Shown here piece after piece: positions 41,133 through 55,102 of a stretch of 64,000 nucleotides of DNA. How positions within the stretch are numbered: position 1 is the first letter of the stretch; each line of letters begins with the position of its first letter. Under the pieces are notes generated by a model. The model was not told the DNA's origin. It saw only the letters and a list, made by a program, of their open reading frames with translations, and did no database searches. Source of the DNA: Chaetoceros tenuissimus (Eukaryota > Bacillariophyta > Thalassiosirophyceae > Chaetocerotales > Chaetocerotaceae); the NCBI GenBank assembly GCA_021927905.1, contig BLLK01000045.1, positions 1,488,001-1,552,000 on the forward strand. Reading direction: 5' to 3'. The position numbers were made by a program, and so were the translations under genes.

Positions 41133-44100
41133 CTAATTTGATCTTTTCTTCTTTGGAATGTGGAACTGAGATTTGTTGTCGTCGATTTTACGTTTTCCGA
41201 TAGCTGCATCCGCATTTTCTTTGGAATCCATTTTTGAGTCTTCCTGCTCGGTATGATCATTTTTCACTTTCTCGTATATTGCCATATCACGGAGGTAACG
41301 AAGTCTATCCCATTTTTGCCACTTTTTCCATACTTCCTTTTCGTCGTCGTTAAGATCGAACCATCTCTCTTTGAGAATTCCGTTCACCTTGTCTTTATCC
41401 TTTCTACTAGCTGGGTCCAATGACTTCTTCACTTCTCTTCTTGTTGCTGTGCAGAATAATGTAAATGATTTCTTGCAGTCTCGAGGCTCTTCGCTGCCAT
41501 CGTATTGAGGAAATTCGACAATATCCCCATCTGGACCGACAGCTCCTGTTGTCGATGCATTGATATTTTCTTCTTCCTCTGAGAGCTTTTTCTCTGATTT
41601 TTTCTTTGGAGGACTCTTGTTGTCGGTACCTCCTCTCTTCTTATCCAATCTCGACTCTTTCTCCCTTCGTAAATTGCGGATTGTTTCCACTGTCAACAAG
41701 TTCATGTATTCGGGAAGAACATGCCATACGGCCCGAAGATCTCCTTCTTCCTTTCTTCTTTCTTTCTTCGCAATGTCCTCAATTTTTGCGCAAATTAATT
41801 TCTTAGAAACGGGTTGACCATATTCAGCAACAAACTCATTTGTGATTGCCATCACACCTGCATTCCCGCTGGTAGCGACAACATTTGCTAGTTCAGGTAA
41901 TAAATCATCTGGAAATTCTGTCTGACTAATCTTTCTTTTGCCTCCAGCAAAGTCTTTGCTGCATTTTTGAAGGAATTTTAGTCTATTTTGGATTTCCTCT
42001 ATATTGCTTTCAATTTCCTCAACCTTATTCTCAAGCTGTTTCCGTTCTTTTTCTATCTCTTCTTGTGCTTGCTTTCTTTTCATTTCTTTCATCTCTTTAA
42101 AACGAGGTAATACAACAGCATCGATGGCTTCTGTTTCTTCGGATTGCTCTCCATCTATTTCCTTCTTTTCCTCACCTTCATCTTTTCTGGTATCAGCTTT
42201 TTGCTTCTTGGTCATGGATTCAATTTCTTTCTCGGCTGCCTTCATTAGTTGTTCGCATCGCCTACCTATAGCATCTACTGGTAGACTTCTAATATAGTAA
42301 TCAAATCGAAAGTGAGGACTTCTCTTTATCGCCATTTTGATAGCATCCCATTGTCCATACCCATACTAAAAACGATATTAGAATTCAAACAGATTGTTGA
42401 AAAGTGACAAAAGCAAAAAACTTACTTTGTGGGCCCAACAAAGTAAATGTCTATCCTCTTGAATAGTAAAAACTTTGTCCTTCATGTTGACATATGTAAA
42501 TTCAAGTTCCTCCCATGGATTATCGAATAAAGATACAAATTGTTCGGTCGCTGTCTCAAGCACTTTAATCGTGTGAATCTTCTTTTCACCTAGCTCAATT
42601 CTTTTAACAATACGATCATATTCATTTTCGGAGAATCTCTTTTTACCAAAGTTTTCATCCCAAAAAGCTTCTGCGTACGTCTTCACCATGCCTTCAGTTT
42701 TGCCTACTTCTCCCGCAATCTTCGAAAACATATTACGGCCATATTTTGCACTCGCACGAACAAATGCCATGTAGTGAGAACGTCCCCAATCAGCAAATCC
42801 TTCGGATAGAAGCTGTTTTTTCAGTTGTTTCCGTTCTTCGGATATCAATGGAGGAATGTCCTCTAATTTAAGAGGAGTCTTGGAAATGGTGGCATTTTGT
42901 TCTTTCTCTGCATCTATGTTGCCATTTGCAGCTTCACTTTCTCCTGTTTCTTTGACGTTCGTATCACCTTCATCTCTCACCATTGCAGTTTCTGTTGGTT
43001 GCTTACCTTTCAAAAGAAGTTGCATTTCTTCTGGAAGTCCTCTGAAAGCCTTTTCTTCTTCTTCTTGAATTGCGTAAAGGGTATCTTTATCAAACATTTG
43101 CCATTCATCTAGACGAGGAAGACGCATATGTCGTGGAAGTTTGATTTCCTTCTTTTTCTTTTGCACTTTCTTCACTCCTTGCGATGCAATTTGCTGTCTA
43201 TAGAGTTGATCTTCATTGTAGTTTGCAGGACGGCGTTCACGTTTTCCCATATCTAGAATTCCCAAAAGTTCTGCTTGTTCTTGAGCAGCTTTTGCAAAAT
43301 CTGTCTTGGAATAATCAACACCCTCAAAGGTTTGAACATTTGTACCACCATCCAGCTTAAAATCAAGCATGTCTCCCTTCTCTGCTGTCTGGAGCTTGTC
43401 ATTCAATTCTTGGGTTTTCTTCTTTCCAGCCTCGAGAATCAAGTCAATATCATCATCGGTAATGGAAGAGTCTTTTGATTTAAAAACCTTGTCTGCACCA
43501 AATCTTACTGCTGCAAGTAGATCATCTTTTGATAATTTGTCTTTTTGTTTCAACCGTCCTTGTTGCACTACCATTGCGTCAAGTTTCAGCTTTTGCTGTG
43601 CTCTCTCGACGATTTTCTCTTCAATAGTATGTTCAGTAACTAGGCGAAATACTTGGACAGGTCTCTTCTGACCAATACGGTGTGCACGATCTTGTGCTTG
43701 CTATAAATCCCAAGAATAGGTGAAAATGTTGAATTAAAAGTTAAAATGAGAAAAAGTGGGAAAAAATAAAATCTCTTACCAAATCTGCTTGAGGATTCCA
43801 ATCGCTGTCAAAGAGGATCACCACATCTGCAGTTTGGAGGTTGATACCAAGACCTCCAGCTCTGGTACTAAGTAGGAAGAGGAATTTCTCAGAATTTGGT
43901 GCGTTGTATGCGTTGATACGTTCTTCTCTTTGTTCGTAGTCAGTATTTCCATCAATGCGACAATATTGAAACTGCCTCATGACCAAGTAATCTTCAAGAA
44001 TATCTAATATCCTTGTCATCTGTGTGAAAAGAAGTACTCTATGACCTCGTTCCTTCAGTCGGATCAAAAGTTTGTCCAATAAAACCATTTTACCACAATT

Positions 44101-46065
44101 TTCAACCAAATGTTCCCCTAATGGAGGTAATGATCTATCCTCTACTCCAGGGAAGAGATATGGATGTCCGGCACACTTTCGCAGTTGCATGACAATATTC
44201 AAAATAGCTGTATGACTTCCTCCTCCTGAACCTCCCTGAAGAACATCAATATCTCGAAGCAGGATATCTTTATATAACTTCTTTTGTAGAGCACTCATTC
44301 CAGTAAATAAGATAGTCTCATGCTTTGGTGGTAGACTTTTTTCCACATCAACTTTTAATCGACGCAACATAAATGGTCTCAAAATTTTATGAAGTTGAGA
44401 AATAAGTTTATTCTTTTCGTCAGCATCATCAATATCTAGATTGAACCATTCATCAAATTGTTCTGCATTTGCGAAAACATCTGGGACTAAGAAATTCAAC
44501 AGTGCCCAAAGTTCATGTAAATTATTTTGTAGCGGGGTTCCGGTTAGAAGTAAGCGATACCTTGTTTCAAATGTTCGAATTGTTCTAGAAAAAGTACTCG
44601 TCTCATTCTTCAATCTACGTGTTTCGAAAGATATTTAGATTTGAATGTAATCGAATAATGATAACAACTCACTGCGAAACAGTTCTTACCTGTGAGCCTC
44701 GTCAATAATTAAGTACGACCACGCAAACTTGTTCAAGACTTGCTTGTCCATATTACAAACTTCATATGTTGTCACCACAACATGCCACTCACGTTCTTCG
44801 TCACGTTGCCCAGGTTGCAGAACATCTCTAGCCATTTCTTCACGTTCCTGTTTGTTTCCGTGAAACTTTACGGCTTTTATTGTCGGGGCCCATCTTGCAA
44901 ATTCCGACATCCAATTGGACAAAGTACTTTTAGGCACTACGACTAAATGTGGACCATTCAACTGAGCATATTCCATCATATATACCAAAATACTTATACT
45001 CTGTAGTGTTTTTCCCAAACCCATTTCATCTGCCAAGATACCATTGACACCATTTTCTTGTAGGCGGATCATCCAATTCAAACCTTCTAACTGATATGCT
45101 CTCATCTTACCAAATCCTAGTGTTGATGGCTGGCTTGTAAGGAATGTTGCTGCGGTCTCTTCTGCTTCTTCCAAATCGTTTTCTGTGTCATTGGATGTTG
45201 CTACGTCTCTTCTGTTGGTACCAGTTTTGTCTGGAGACCCTGCCGCCGCGGTAACACGATTTCCATAAAACTTGGCCTTGTCCTCTTTTACTTCTCCAAA
45301 ATGACGGAAAATGTCACTTTGTTTTAAAAGAAAATCAAGTCTCTTCTTGGCTTGTTCTGCTCTTTCAGTACGGAGATCAGCTTGTCTTGAAGCGATGTAT
45401 TTTTCCTTCTCAGCCTTTTCTTGTTTCGCCTTTTCACGCCGTGCTAATACAGCAGCACTTACAACTGGTGCCTTTCTCTTCTTTTTCTTTCTTCGTTGAG
45501 AATCATCTGAATCAGATGAGCTAGAGGAAGAATCACTATCACCGTTAAATTCCCCATCCGAAGAAGATTCGTCTTCTGATTTAAATTCATCCTCGTCTGA
45601 GTGTTCCACTTGTTTCATTTTCTTGGCTTTCTTCTTGGCTTTCTTTTCTGCCTTGGCAGCTTTCTTTATTTCTCTCTTTCTAGCTCCTCTTGTACTTCGT
45701 TCGCCGCCCTCGGTAATTATAATCTCGTCTCTTTCCTTCCTAAGCTGTTCTTTTCGTTTCATTACAGCTACGTCCCTCATATGACTTTCTTTCTGGAATC
45801 GGAAATAGTCAGCACTAGCAAGGTCGGTATATTCTCGACGATCTTCATCTGAGAGTGCTTTCCATGCATTCGAAATAGCTTTGGTAAGATTTGGTAAATC
45901 ATGGGGTTCACCACGATCAATAAGTCCTTGCTTGATAAGCTGTGAATTACTTTTTTGAAAAAACTGGTAAGCTGTCTTGGCCTCCTTTACTGGTGGCAAA
46001 TCATCTTTCTTTCCTGCATGTTCAGGTGCTACTGCAACCCAACCAGATCTATCTTCCTTTACCAT
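41133..46065 (-). CDS. ISWI-type SNF2 chromatin remodeler with HMG boxes at both ends (1572 aa)
   Basis: It is an ATP-dependent nucleosome-sliding enzyme. The exons are 46065-44690, 44614-43780, 43700-42426 and 42365-41133; introns of 75, 79 and 60 bp all keep phase. In order it has an N-terminal HMG box ([35 protein letters not shown]) and a Lys/Asp-Ser linker. The SNF2 ATPase follows with motif [13 protein letters not shown], the DEAH box ([12 protein letters not shown]) across a splice site, [11 protein letters not shown], and helicase-C [15 protein letters not shown] and [24 protein letters not shown] comes next ([34 protein letters not shown]). The C-terminus holds a second HMG-like segment ([39 protein letters not shown]). 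The start is the first ATG; the upstream frame has only TTG. Confidence 0.93.
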
Positions 46066-46634
46066 GTTTGCATGTATATCTTTTTGCAATATGGGCAGAA
46101 ATGTATGTGTAGTTTGCCTATTACATTCAATTCAAAATGGATGAAGGACCTCTGTTGTAGGCACAGCATCTCGGGTGTTTCTGTAGTCTAAGTGGCTAGG
46201 ATAGTAGAGCCTTACCGGCTACACAGCTAAACTGTTTGGATCACATCAGTCGGACATCCGCCTTTCAACTCAAACCTGTAGTTTCCAGGTTTCCTATGCG
46301 TCATGTCTGCATGCGTACTCGTAAGTAATTCCGAGTACAATAATCTGTATACAATGTGGAATGTAGAAGGAAAGACCCGGACTTATGGACAAAATTAGAC
46401 CTAATAACGACAGTTTTATCTTGTTTTGCATCTTTCTAGCTTTCTTTTGGTCGTGCGTAATATATGGGGCGACGGGTCATGGACAGTGAAATCGTTAATG
46501 ACATGTTTGTCTCGTATGTGGCAGTTTCTCCACCACTACTATTTTCTAATGTGTGGATGAAGGAACTCTTTAGAAATTTCGTTTAAAGCACATTGTACGT
46601 TACTAATTCAATTCGTTGGACGAAATAGAGAAAT
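46066..46634. other. divergent promoter region, ISWI / small coiled-coil gene
   Basis: 569 bp. A segment near 46190-46270 has a faint tRNA-like look but no acceptable cloverleaf. Nothing else recognised. Confidence 0.3.
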
Positions 46635-47042
46635 ATGAGTGTTCAGGAATTAGAAGCCAGAGTAGCAGAGCTAGAAGAAGAGCTGAGTATTGTGAGGTCT
46701 TCGGCGGAGTCGGCCTTGAGTTCAGCGGAAAAGAGACAGAAAACTCTGGTGGTGAAACTGCAAGAAAAGGATTTGGAAGTTGAATCACTCAGAATAAGGA
46801 TGGAACGGATCTCAGCTGAATATGCCAAGTTTAAAGACGATGTGAAGAATAAGTATGTGGAACAGCAAAAGTCTTTCTTAGCACATGCGCAACAAGTGCA
46901 GTCCCTCAGGTCTTTAGCTGCACAAGATAGAGAGTGGTTGGAGAACGAAACACAAAAGCGTATTGCTGCTAGTGCGGCTCAGAGAAAGGCAGCCCAAGAA
47001 CAAGCGAACAGAATCCAGAGAAGATGCTCTGCTGGGTGGTGA
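46635..47042 (+). CDS. small coiled-coil protein, unknown (135 aa)
   Basis: Nearly the whole protein is predicted alpha-helical coiled coil with clean heptads (VQELEARVAELEEELSIVRS, EKDLEVESLRIRMERISAEY). The C-terminal 30 residues are Ala/Arg/Gln-rich (AQRKAAQEQANRIQRRC). There is no signal peptide, membrane segment or catalytic motif. Codon use and the ATG context look like a real gene, and it fills the space divergent from the ISWI gene. I cannot name the family; tropomyosin- or golgin-like assignments would rest on coiled coil alone. Confidence 0.7.
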   Translation: MSVQELEARVAELEEELSIVRSSAESALSSAEKRQKTLVVKLQEKDLEVESLRIRMERISAEYAKFKDDVKNKYVEQQKSFLAHAQQVQSLRSLAAQDREWLENETQKRIAASAAQRKAAQEQANRIQRRCSAGW

Positions 47043-47408
47043 TTGATATGTTTACAGATTCCAATGTAAATACATTGCCGACACGATCGTGATGTAAAAT
47101 CTTGTTAAAACCAGTGCAACATATAATTTTTTCAACAATAATTCATAATAAAAATGACTAAAAACTTCGTTTCATTTTCTTATCGCATGCATTGTATACT
47201 GGATTATTCATATACAATGGTATTGAAACTACAGTTTATTGCAGAGAGGGTGGTGACGATGTCTCTTGATGATTAAGTGTTTGACACCAAGATTTTTGAT
47301 ATCTGGTAGACTATCTGTAATCGTGTCAACATGAAACATTTTGATCACATTCACATACTTTTCTTTATAATTGGATTTCATTAGTTTTAGCTAGATCATT
47401 AAATTCTC
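47043..47408. other. intergenic stretch between convergent genes
   Basis: 366 bp holding the 3' ends of the coiled-coil gene and of UTP10. AT-rich, nothing recognised. Confidence 0.3.
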
Positions 47409-50400
47409 TCATCTTAGGCTATCTTCCAAGCTCTCGCCCAAAAGTTCTTCACCTTGTTGGACACACTCCTTTGCCAGAGCAACAATATCTTCATCCTCAT
47501 CCTCCAATAATTCTGAAAGTACAGGTAGACATTCAGGAAGAAGGACCATGTATTCTTCTCCAAGAGTATGTATGATGGACAATAATGATTTGACTCCTGA
47601 CTTGCGAACTTCCGATCGCTTTTCGTTTCCACAGGCTTCGAGCAACGAATGGTTAAGAGGCTTCCATAATTGCTCGTTTCCAGCAGCCGCAGCAAGAGCA
47701 GTGATGCAATTGACAACATTACCATAGTCATCTGTTGTCTCCCCTTGTACTAAACGTTGATAAGGTGTGTATTGGATCTTGCCTTCTTGTAGAACAGGAA
47801 GGATGTCACAACCGTCGGGTACTTGAGCTGTTAGTAATTTCATTAGAGGTCTCAAGATTTGAGTGTAACGTTCACCGTCATCTCCTCTTATCCAGTTGCC
47901 ACCATCATGAGCATCAGCTTTGAGTGCAGACTCAAGACAAAGCAAAAGAGGTTGCAAGGGCGATAAAGATTTTGGGTCGATAGAAGCTGCATTTTCAATC
48001 TTCATACGCTTGCTTCCTTTTGAACTTTTAGACAAAGTGCATAAAATAGAAACAGCATCCTCAAGCTCTTTGGCAATGTCTCCAACTACTGTACTCATAC
48101 AAGGTAGAAAAATACTGCGTAATTCCTTTATCATTGCTGTAGATAGATTCCAGAATGCATTTCTTTTTCTTAGATGAAGGGGACTGCTGCTACTTTCCTC
48201 GTTGATGTCTCCTCTCCACTCGCGTAGCTTTCCGTACAGTGGACGCAACTGAGCTTCTGATAGTTTCATGACCATTGCCAAAAGAGTATCATTGCCTGCA
48301 TCGACAATTTCACACCTTGTTGCAAGATCACAATCGAAAGAGTAGGTATTTGTCAATGCAGTGATGATTTTTCCTGCGAGAGGGCCAATGTCGTTTCTTG
48401 ATGCCTTTTCGATGGAGTTCTTGAGGATCCGCAAAATAGTCAAAGCTTCTTTCCACATTCCCTCCTTCTTCAAGCACTTTGAAACAGATTTACTAAGTAT
48501 TGGGATCAAATGACGAGCTGGTGAGCCAGTTGCTAATGCTTGTTCAAGTCTTTCAGCTGCGTTGGATATTGCACTTATATCTTCACTATTACCAGTCCTC
48601 AAACAAGGTGCTGGAAGACATTCATGATCAAGAAGACCTTCAACATAAGTTACAAAGAACTGTGGAATTTGCTCAGCCATCGCAACAAGAGCTCTGAGAG
48701 TAGACACTTGAAGCGCAGATACTGCGTTTTTAATTGTGTCGTTTTCAATATCGGCCGTACAACCAATGCGATTCGCGGTAGATAGAAGAGCAATCAAGGG
48801 TTTCACAATCTTTGGTAAACTGGGTAGACTTTTTGCTCCAAGAAGGGTGACAAGTGATGCTGCACATATAGCAGCAGTACTCAAAACTCCGATTTCCTGA
48901 TTGAATGTTGAAATATCTTCTTCACTCGCGGATTGTGAAGGAAAGGCTACATTTGTCTTTAGACAAGAGGCCACAGCATGCAAAGATGGAAGGAACGACT
49001 TTGCTCGTTTCTTTTGTTTTTTGTCTTCTGCCGAAGACATTACTAGATTTTTTGTTAGTTGATCAATGGCTTTGAACGATGCTTGGCTAAGGATTGCCAT
49101 GTTACGACGTCTTGGTTGCTCGGCCTTTTGAAAAGGAGCACCAGCTATATTGACAAGCTCCGGAAGCATTTCTAAAAATAGTACAGCTTCATTTGACGCC
49201 TGGTCTATTTCTCGAGATCTTTCAGCAAGCAGTAAAATGGCTCTACGCTGAATGTCTACATCGGTTTCATTATCTGTTACAAGTGCACTCACGGAAGCTA
49301 AGAAATGAGGCACAGGAAGAAGATTCTGTAGATCACAGAGAACTTCGTTCACATCGTCGCAAATGGATGTCCAAAGTTTATCTCCAAGTTTAGGGTGTGT
49401 TGATGAAGATTCCAACTCCGAAATTCGGATTGTTGTCGTAGTAGATTGAAGTAACATGAGTTCTTGCCAAATTTTTAGACAAATCGAAGCCAAGCTGTCT
49501 TCTGAATGTCTTATCAATTGCTTCACATTCTTTGTGCGAAAAGTATCTCGAACAGTATGTAGCAAAGTCTTAGCAACCCAAAAGATAGATAGTCTATCTT
49601 TGTGAGTAGATGGCGTACATTTAGTGCCTCCTTCTGTAGGCCCATTCATAACAAGGTTACAGATTTCAGAAGATGGCAGCGCTAAGAATGTATCTTCTTC
49701 ATCAATTTGTTTGTCGCCATTGGATTGAATAGATTTGGTCAGATTCGATACATATTGCAAAATTTTGAGAGTTGAGTCGATACGAATAGTTGCGTCGGAT
49801 GATAGTAGCAATTCATTGACAAAATTAATTGTCTCCTCGTTTCCGCGCAATCTGGACATATTTTTTTCAAAGGCTTCATTTCCAACAAATGCTGTGACCA
49901 AAGCAGCGCATGCGGTTCCTTTGTCTTTGGACTCGCAACTAGCTACAAGGGCCTTGTTCATGTGTTTGTAAAGATGTAACTGAGTATCCCATGACATTTT
50001 CTCCTCCTCGTTACATTTTTCCAAAAAGGCAGTTAGTAAACTGTATATTGAAAGATTTGAAAGAGGAGCGTATTTACAGTAAGCTGGTAAGATTGCTGAC
50101 ATGGCATCTTTGGATATATTCCCATTTTCACCACTAAATGATATTGAATTGATGAGAGCTGGGACTAAAGACTCGATAACAGTGTTAGGTGACAACATAC
50201 ATAGATGAGTCAATAGTTGTAAACATAAAGTTTTGCTTCTTCCTGATATCAATTTTTTGAAGTTGGACTTTTCATCGCCAAGTAACGATACAAGCAGCTT
50301 GGAATGAGATGAAACACTCTTCGTGAATTTCTTTTCTATTTTCTTTGAATTGACACTGGAAGTGATAGCAAGAAGAGCGCTGATAACACAAGTTCTTGCG

Positions 50401-53400
50401 TAGTCGGATCCATCTTCCTGAAGTTCTAGACTTGAAAGATCCTTCAGAGTTTCATAAAGCATTTCAGAGAGCTTGATTGCATCTTTCATATTGTTGAAAA
50501 AAGAGGATCTAACTCTAATACAGTCTGTTATACAAGTCAAAGCAATCAGGCTTTGGCCATCAGTCTTGCCAACAGTAAGAGTATCATCGGAGAAAATATC
50601 TATAAGTTGCGATGCTGTAAGCGGTAGTCCAAGAAGTACCAATCCTGCAGATTCCAATCCACCACGACTTCTCAATAATACTATTTTCCGAACTAGTTCT
50701 TTTCTCATGGCATCTTTCAGCTTTGGGAAAATACCTTCACTCCAAGAAGTTCTCTGTAGCACGAGCTTGTTAAGAGATTCAGCACATTCTAGAAGAAAAT
50801 CGTTATCCGCATTATCGATGCATTTTTGTAACAAGGCCAATGTGGTGTCAACCATGTCCGACGGATAAGGATTAATATGTGAAATCGCAGATGACTGTCC
50901 AATGGAATAGCTGCGCTTCCTACGCCCAGATACAGCAGGTCCAGTTGAAATAGTTACCCCGTCATCCTCATTCCGGATAACTACACCTTTCAGCATCATA
51001 ATCACAGAGTCAAGAACAGAATGTAAGCTGCTATTTGGCTTTAATGAAGTTTTTTCGATATAGTGATTGAGAACAGGATATCCAACTTTACTCCATCGCG
51101 TGGAAAGATCAAATAAAGTTTCCCCACAACTCTCCAAGACATCCATGATAGAAACAAAAGCATGGCAGAGACCACCATCTCCAATCACAGTCCCATTTTC
51201 AATAATAATGTGGGTGGTCACCAGGTCAGCACAACCTTTGAGTAAGATGCTCTTCAGAGCATGTCCTTTTCCATCGTTAACAGCGGCACGAAGAACTTTT
51301 GGAAGTGCTGCTGAGCCGTCCATAAGTAGTTGTGACTTCATTCCTCCTTCTGATGCACTGATCCAATATGTAAGAGATGAAAGAGCTTTCTGAAACTCTT
51401 TATCGCCTTCGCCAAAATTCTCGTCTAATTCAGAGAAAAAATCAGTAGCGAGCTGTCTAACTGCGAAACTTGAATGACAGCATAGAGCTAAGACACATAC
51501 AAGTAAGGATTTCTTCATGTCGGAGTCAATCTTCGGAAGGATGCTAGGAATTATTGTCAACAACCTTTCCACACCTTGGTTCCCAATACTAGGACAAGTT
51601 AGGAGCTCCATAAGAAGTACAGAATTAGTGGTTGAAGAGAGAATTTCTCTGCTGATATTCGTATACGCATTCTCGCATTGAATATTTAACAAGTCCAACA
51701 GAACTTTGGTCACATCTCCAAGCTGACTTTTCTTCATCAGAGAAGACACAGCTGTTTTCAAATTTTCATGAATAATCTCGAACTGGGTTAGCACCTCTGA
51801 TGTCGGGTCAGTCTTGGGAGAAAAGGCGTTTGTGATGGCCAAGCTCGAGTCAATTATAAGATGTAACATCTCCTGAGTACATTTGTTCTGGGGAACATTA
51901 CCAACCTCACTATTAAAAAATGTAAGAATATTCTTTTCGGAGTTTAGATCCATGTTTGACATGGAATTCATCTTAGAAATGCAGCTGTTGACAATTTCAT
52001 GAAAGAAATCACTTTGTACAAGTTTTTTTCGCAATGCACTATCTGTTTTTGGCATAGATCCAGTAGCAGTAATTGAATAGAACGCTCTTGATGCAGCGTT
52101 TTTACAAGCTTTCGGATACGAGTCGTCGTTCATTATTGTGATCATGATAGATACCATCTCCTCAAAAAAGGTTTCAACTTCACCATCCTGGTCATCAGAA
52201 TCATAAAGCGTCATATTTTCTTTCATTATTTTTCCTGCTTTTCCACACAAATCTAAAGAATTGACGATTACTCCTTCATGGATCTCTTTAGTCCATTTGG
52301 AAAGTCCGACAGTAAGGTCCTTCGCAACAGAAATCTGAAGGAAAAAATCTTCAGATAGATTGCCATCAGAAAATATTCTAACCAATCCTTGAGCTGCAGC
52401 TGCTGCGACTGATATCTTGTCATCTAAAACATATCTTCTTAAAAGTGTTGATGCAATGTTTTCTACACCGCCATGAATGCTAGGATTTTCTACTAATTTT
52501 GATACAGAATCTAGACGAAGCGATTCAGTCGGGTGTTCTACTGCAACAATGGGTGGCAAAATGGAACTGAAGTCCTCGTCCAAACTTTCAGCCTTGTTCT
52601 TTTTGTTTTTCTTTTTACTTTGCAAGTGAGTTGTGCTATCAACAATTCCAGCTTTTGTAAGTAAGTCTTTGATAACTTCTCCATTGACAGCTTTCGTTTC
52701 TTCATCTGAGACAGACGATACATGTGTAACGGCAAATGCTACTCCTGCATCGCATCCAATTGCGTTTCTCTCTCGAATTTTTTTCAACAGGTCGCCTAGA
52801 CTTTCGATGATTTGAGAAATATCTTTCGACGAAACAGCTTTTTGGATTATAAATGCTGCTACTGAAGCTGTCATTGAATCTTCCAAACCCTCCCAAAATT
52901 GTTCCAATGCAGATTCGTCAATCTATGGACCGAAAACAATTAGAATTGACCAAACGGCATTAAAATGTTTTTCGCAATTTTTTTGAAGCAACTTACCAAA
53001 TCCATGACAATGTTAAGGGACTTCTTTTGTCCATTTGAATTCACGAATGCTGAAATAGCAATTGAGATTATTGAAGAGATCAGCTCCTTCACATCAATAT
53101 TCTTTTCTTCTACAAGGTAACCGAAAGTTGAACACAAATATGGCATCTTAGTCAAAGATTTGTATGAAGAGTATGGGAGAACACAACCGACTTTGCTGTT
53201 TTTATTTATAATAGGCAAATACCTGTCCAGGTCATCATCTATTTGATCCTTGGCGAGATTGTTGCTCACAAGGTTGAATAGTGCCAAAATAGCATCAGAA
53301 GATATATCCAAAATAGATTGCATGTTCGCAAAATCATCATTCATATTCATATCTCCGTCTTCATCATAAGAATCACTACATTCAGATTGGATGAGTCTGA

Positions 53401-54538
53401 TCGATTCGACTGCACCTTTTACGATCCCAGTTGCAAATGCTTCACACAATTCATTGCTAACATCACATTTGTCCACGAGCAGTGAAATCACAATATATCC
53501 AAATGATCTCCATTCTGGGCAAAGTGCTCCTTGTGACCACTTCACTTTCTTGGAATTGCTAGGCTCTACAGCTGCCAGTACGTAAAAGACTAGGCAACGA
53601 AGGGTAGCTTCATCAATTGTTCCAATACTTGAATATTGAATATGAAGTGATTCTGCAATAATTGCTGCAGTAAAAGATATGAACAAACTATTGCCTCTTC
53701 TAATTTCATGCTTACTCCCTTCTTCAAGAAGTGCTCTTTCCAAAACATGAATCTTTGCACCTCGCCTTGCAATGTCACAAACCTTCTTCAACAAAGCTGT
53801 CCCACCACCATTATCTTTGGTCGACGCTGCCCATTTCGCTATAGTAGTTCTAGGTACACCAGTTACACCAGTTGCCCCACTATATGGTCTCAGAAATGCC
53901 CAATGTGGAAATTGTGCCAAGTCGATTAACTGTAACAATCTATCAAATAAGAAAGTTTCATGATGCGGCAAGAAAGAAACAAGCAGATTTTCAGCGTTAT
54001 GAACATGCACGTAATACTTCTGGACAAGATATTCCATAGCATGAAGAACTGAAGAAGGGATGCTCGTCCCCACTTGAATATTTGTGGTGTTTGAAGTAGC
54101 TATTGTACTTGCCGAGTCACCCCATGCCGAAGACAACAAAAATAGAGCTTCCTTGATCATACGATCAAATTTTTCATTTGTCTCAGGTGTATTCAATCCT
54201 CTTTCGTGTTTAATAGACTTTGATCCGAACAAAGTTTGCCAAGGGAGATTGTCTCCAGACAAGTAAAACAGTGGGGAACAATTTTCGGCAAGGTATTCAA
54301 GACTAGCAACGGCATTTTCCCTGAGAGTTGTAAATGGCACATCTGCACGTGCAGCAGCTCTGGAATCTTCATGGATCACAGATGGCTTGTGTTTGGTGTT
54401 ACTGTTGTTAAAGATACCATGACCAACTTGGGAAGAATGATGGATTCCTCTACCAACAGCATCTGACTGTTGACGAGATGAAGTTGTATTCTTTTGGTGT
54501 AGAGACGCAAGTTGTGCCGAAAGCGAAGAATGCGACAT
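47409..54538 (-). CDS. UTP10: UTP10/HEATR1-type HEAT-repeat protein of the small-subunit processome (2351 aa)
   Basis: It is a scaffold of the t-UTP complex needed for rDNA transcription and 18S pre-rRNA processing in the nucleolus. The exons are 54538-52997 and 52922-47409, with a 74-bp intron in phase 0. The N-terminus has the U3snoRNP10/UTP10 block: KYYVHVHNAENLLVSFLPHH, RLLQLIDLAQFPHWAFLRPY. Then comes more than 1500 residues of HEAT-like helical pairs. The C-terminus is the BP28CT domain: LSPLQPLLLCLESALKAD, WKPLNHSLLEACGNEKRSEV and LPECLPVLSELLEDEDEDIV, ending GEELLGESLEDSLR as in HEATR1. Length is in the family range (1800-2300). A KSSKGSKRMKIE motif near the C-domain may serve nuclear targeting. 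It is the longest gene in the window. Confidence 0.93.
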
Positions 54539-55102
54539 GATTCAGGTCGACTTTCTACTCAATTTTTATGGAATCCTTACACGCCCTTGTATGAATTGAT
54601 CTGCAGTAAAAACCGATTGTAGAACAGAAACCTATCAAATAGTTATCAATTAATCATCAAAAAGTGGGCAGGATAGAAATCAAAATGTGAAAAGAGAAAT
54701 GAGTGGTGCTGAGGAGATGACTGAATATGATGATAGATGAGAACCCCAACTTTATTTCTTATTCCTCTTCCCTTTCTTTTCTCTTTCATTGTAGAGCAAT
54801 GCTATTATTCATCATTCTTTTTGTTCAATAATATTTTATAATTTGTCAATAACAAAATGTATGGACTGACACACTTGACCTACCGAATTACCTATCTTTT
54901 TGAAGTTACATTAGAACAAAAGGGGGCGCAAATAGTTGTTGAATTAGACCTACATGAGAAACAAAAAAGCAAAGAAGTGAATTCATTTCCTTCAATTCAC
55001 TTCACTTCCTTATCAGTATATCACCATGACTATGCTCGTCAATCTATTAGAATCAAGATAATACTACTCAATTATTGATTTTATTATTTTTCATTAATTT
55101 TA
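54539..55102. other. intergenic: UTP10 promoter and SEC12-like 3' end
   Basis: 564 bp, T-rich with CTTT tracts near 54758-54790. A 73-codon plus-strand ORF at 54857-55078 has no recognisable features and I treat it as chance. Confidence 0.3.

Noticed and set aside
46190-46270. tRNA-like stretch (GTGGCTAGGATAGTAGAGCC)
   Set aside because: It has a D-arm-like start, but no matching acceptor stem, T-arm (GGTTCRANYCC) or anticodon stem could be paired.
54857-55078. 73-aa plus-strand ORF downstream of the SEC12-like gene
   Set aside because: AT-driven composition, no motif, and it lies in the promoter region of UTP10.
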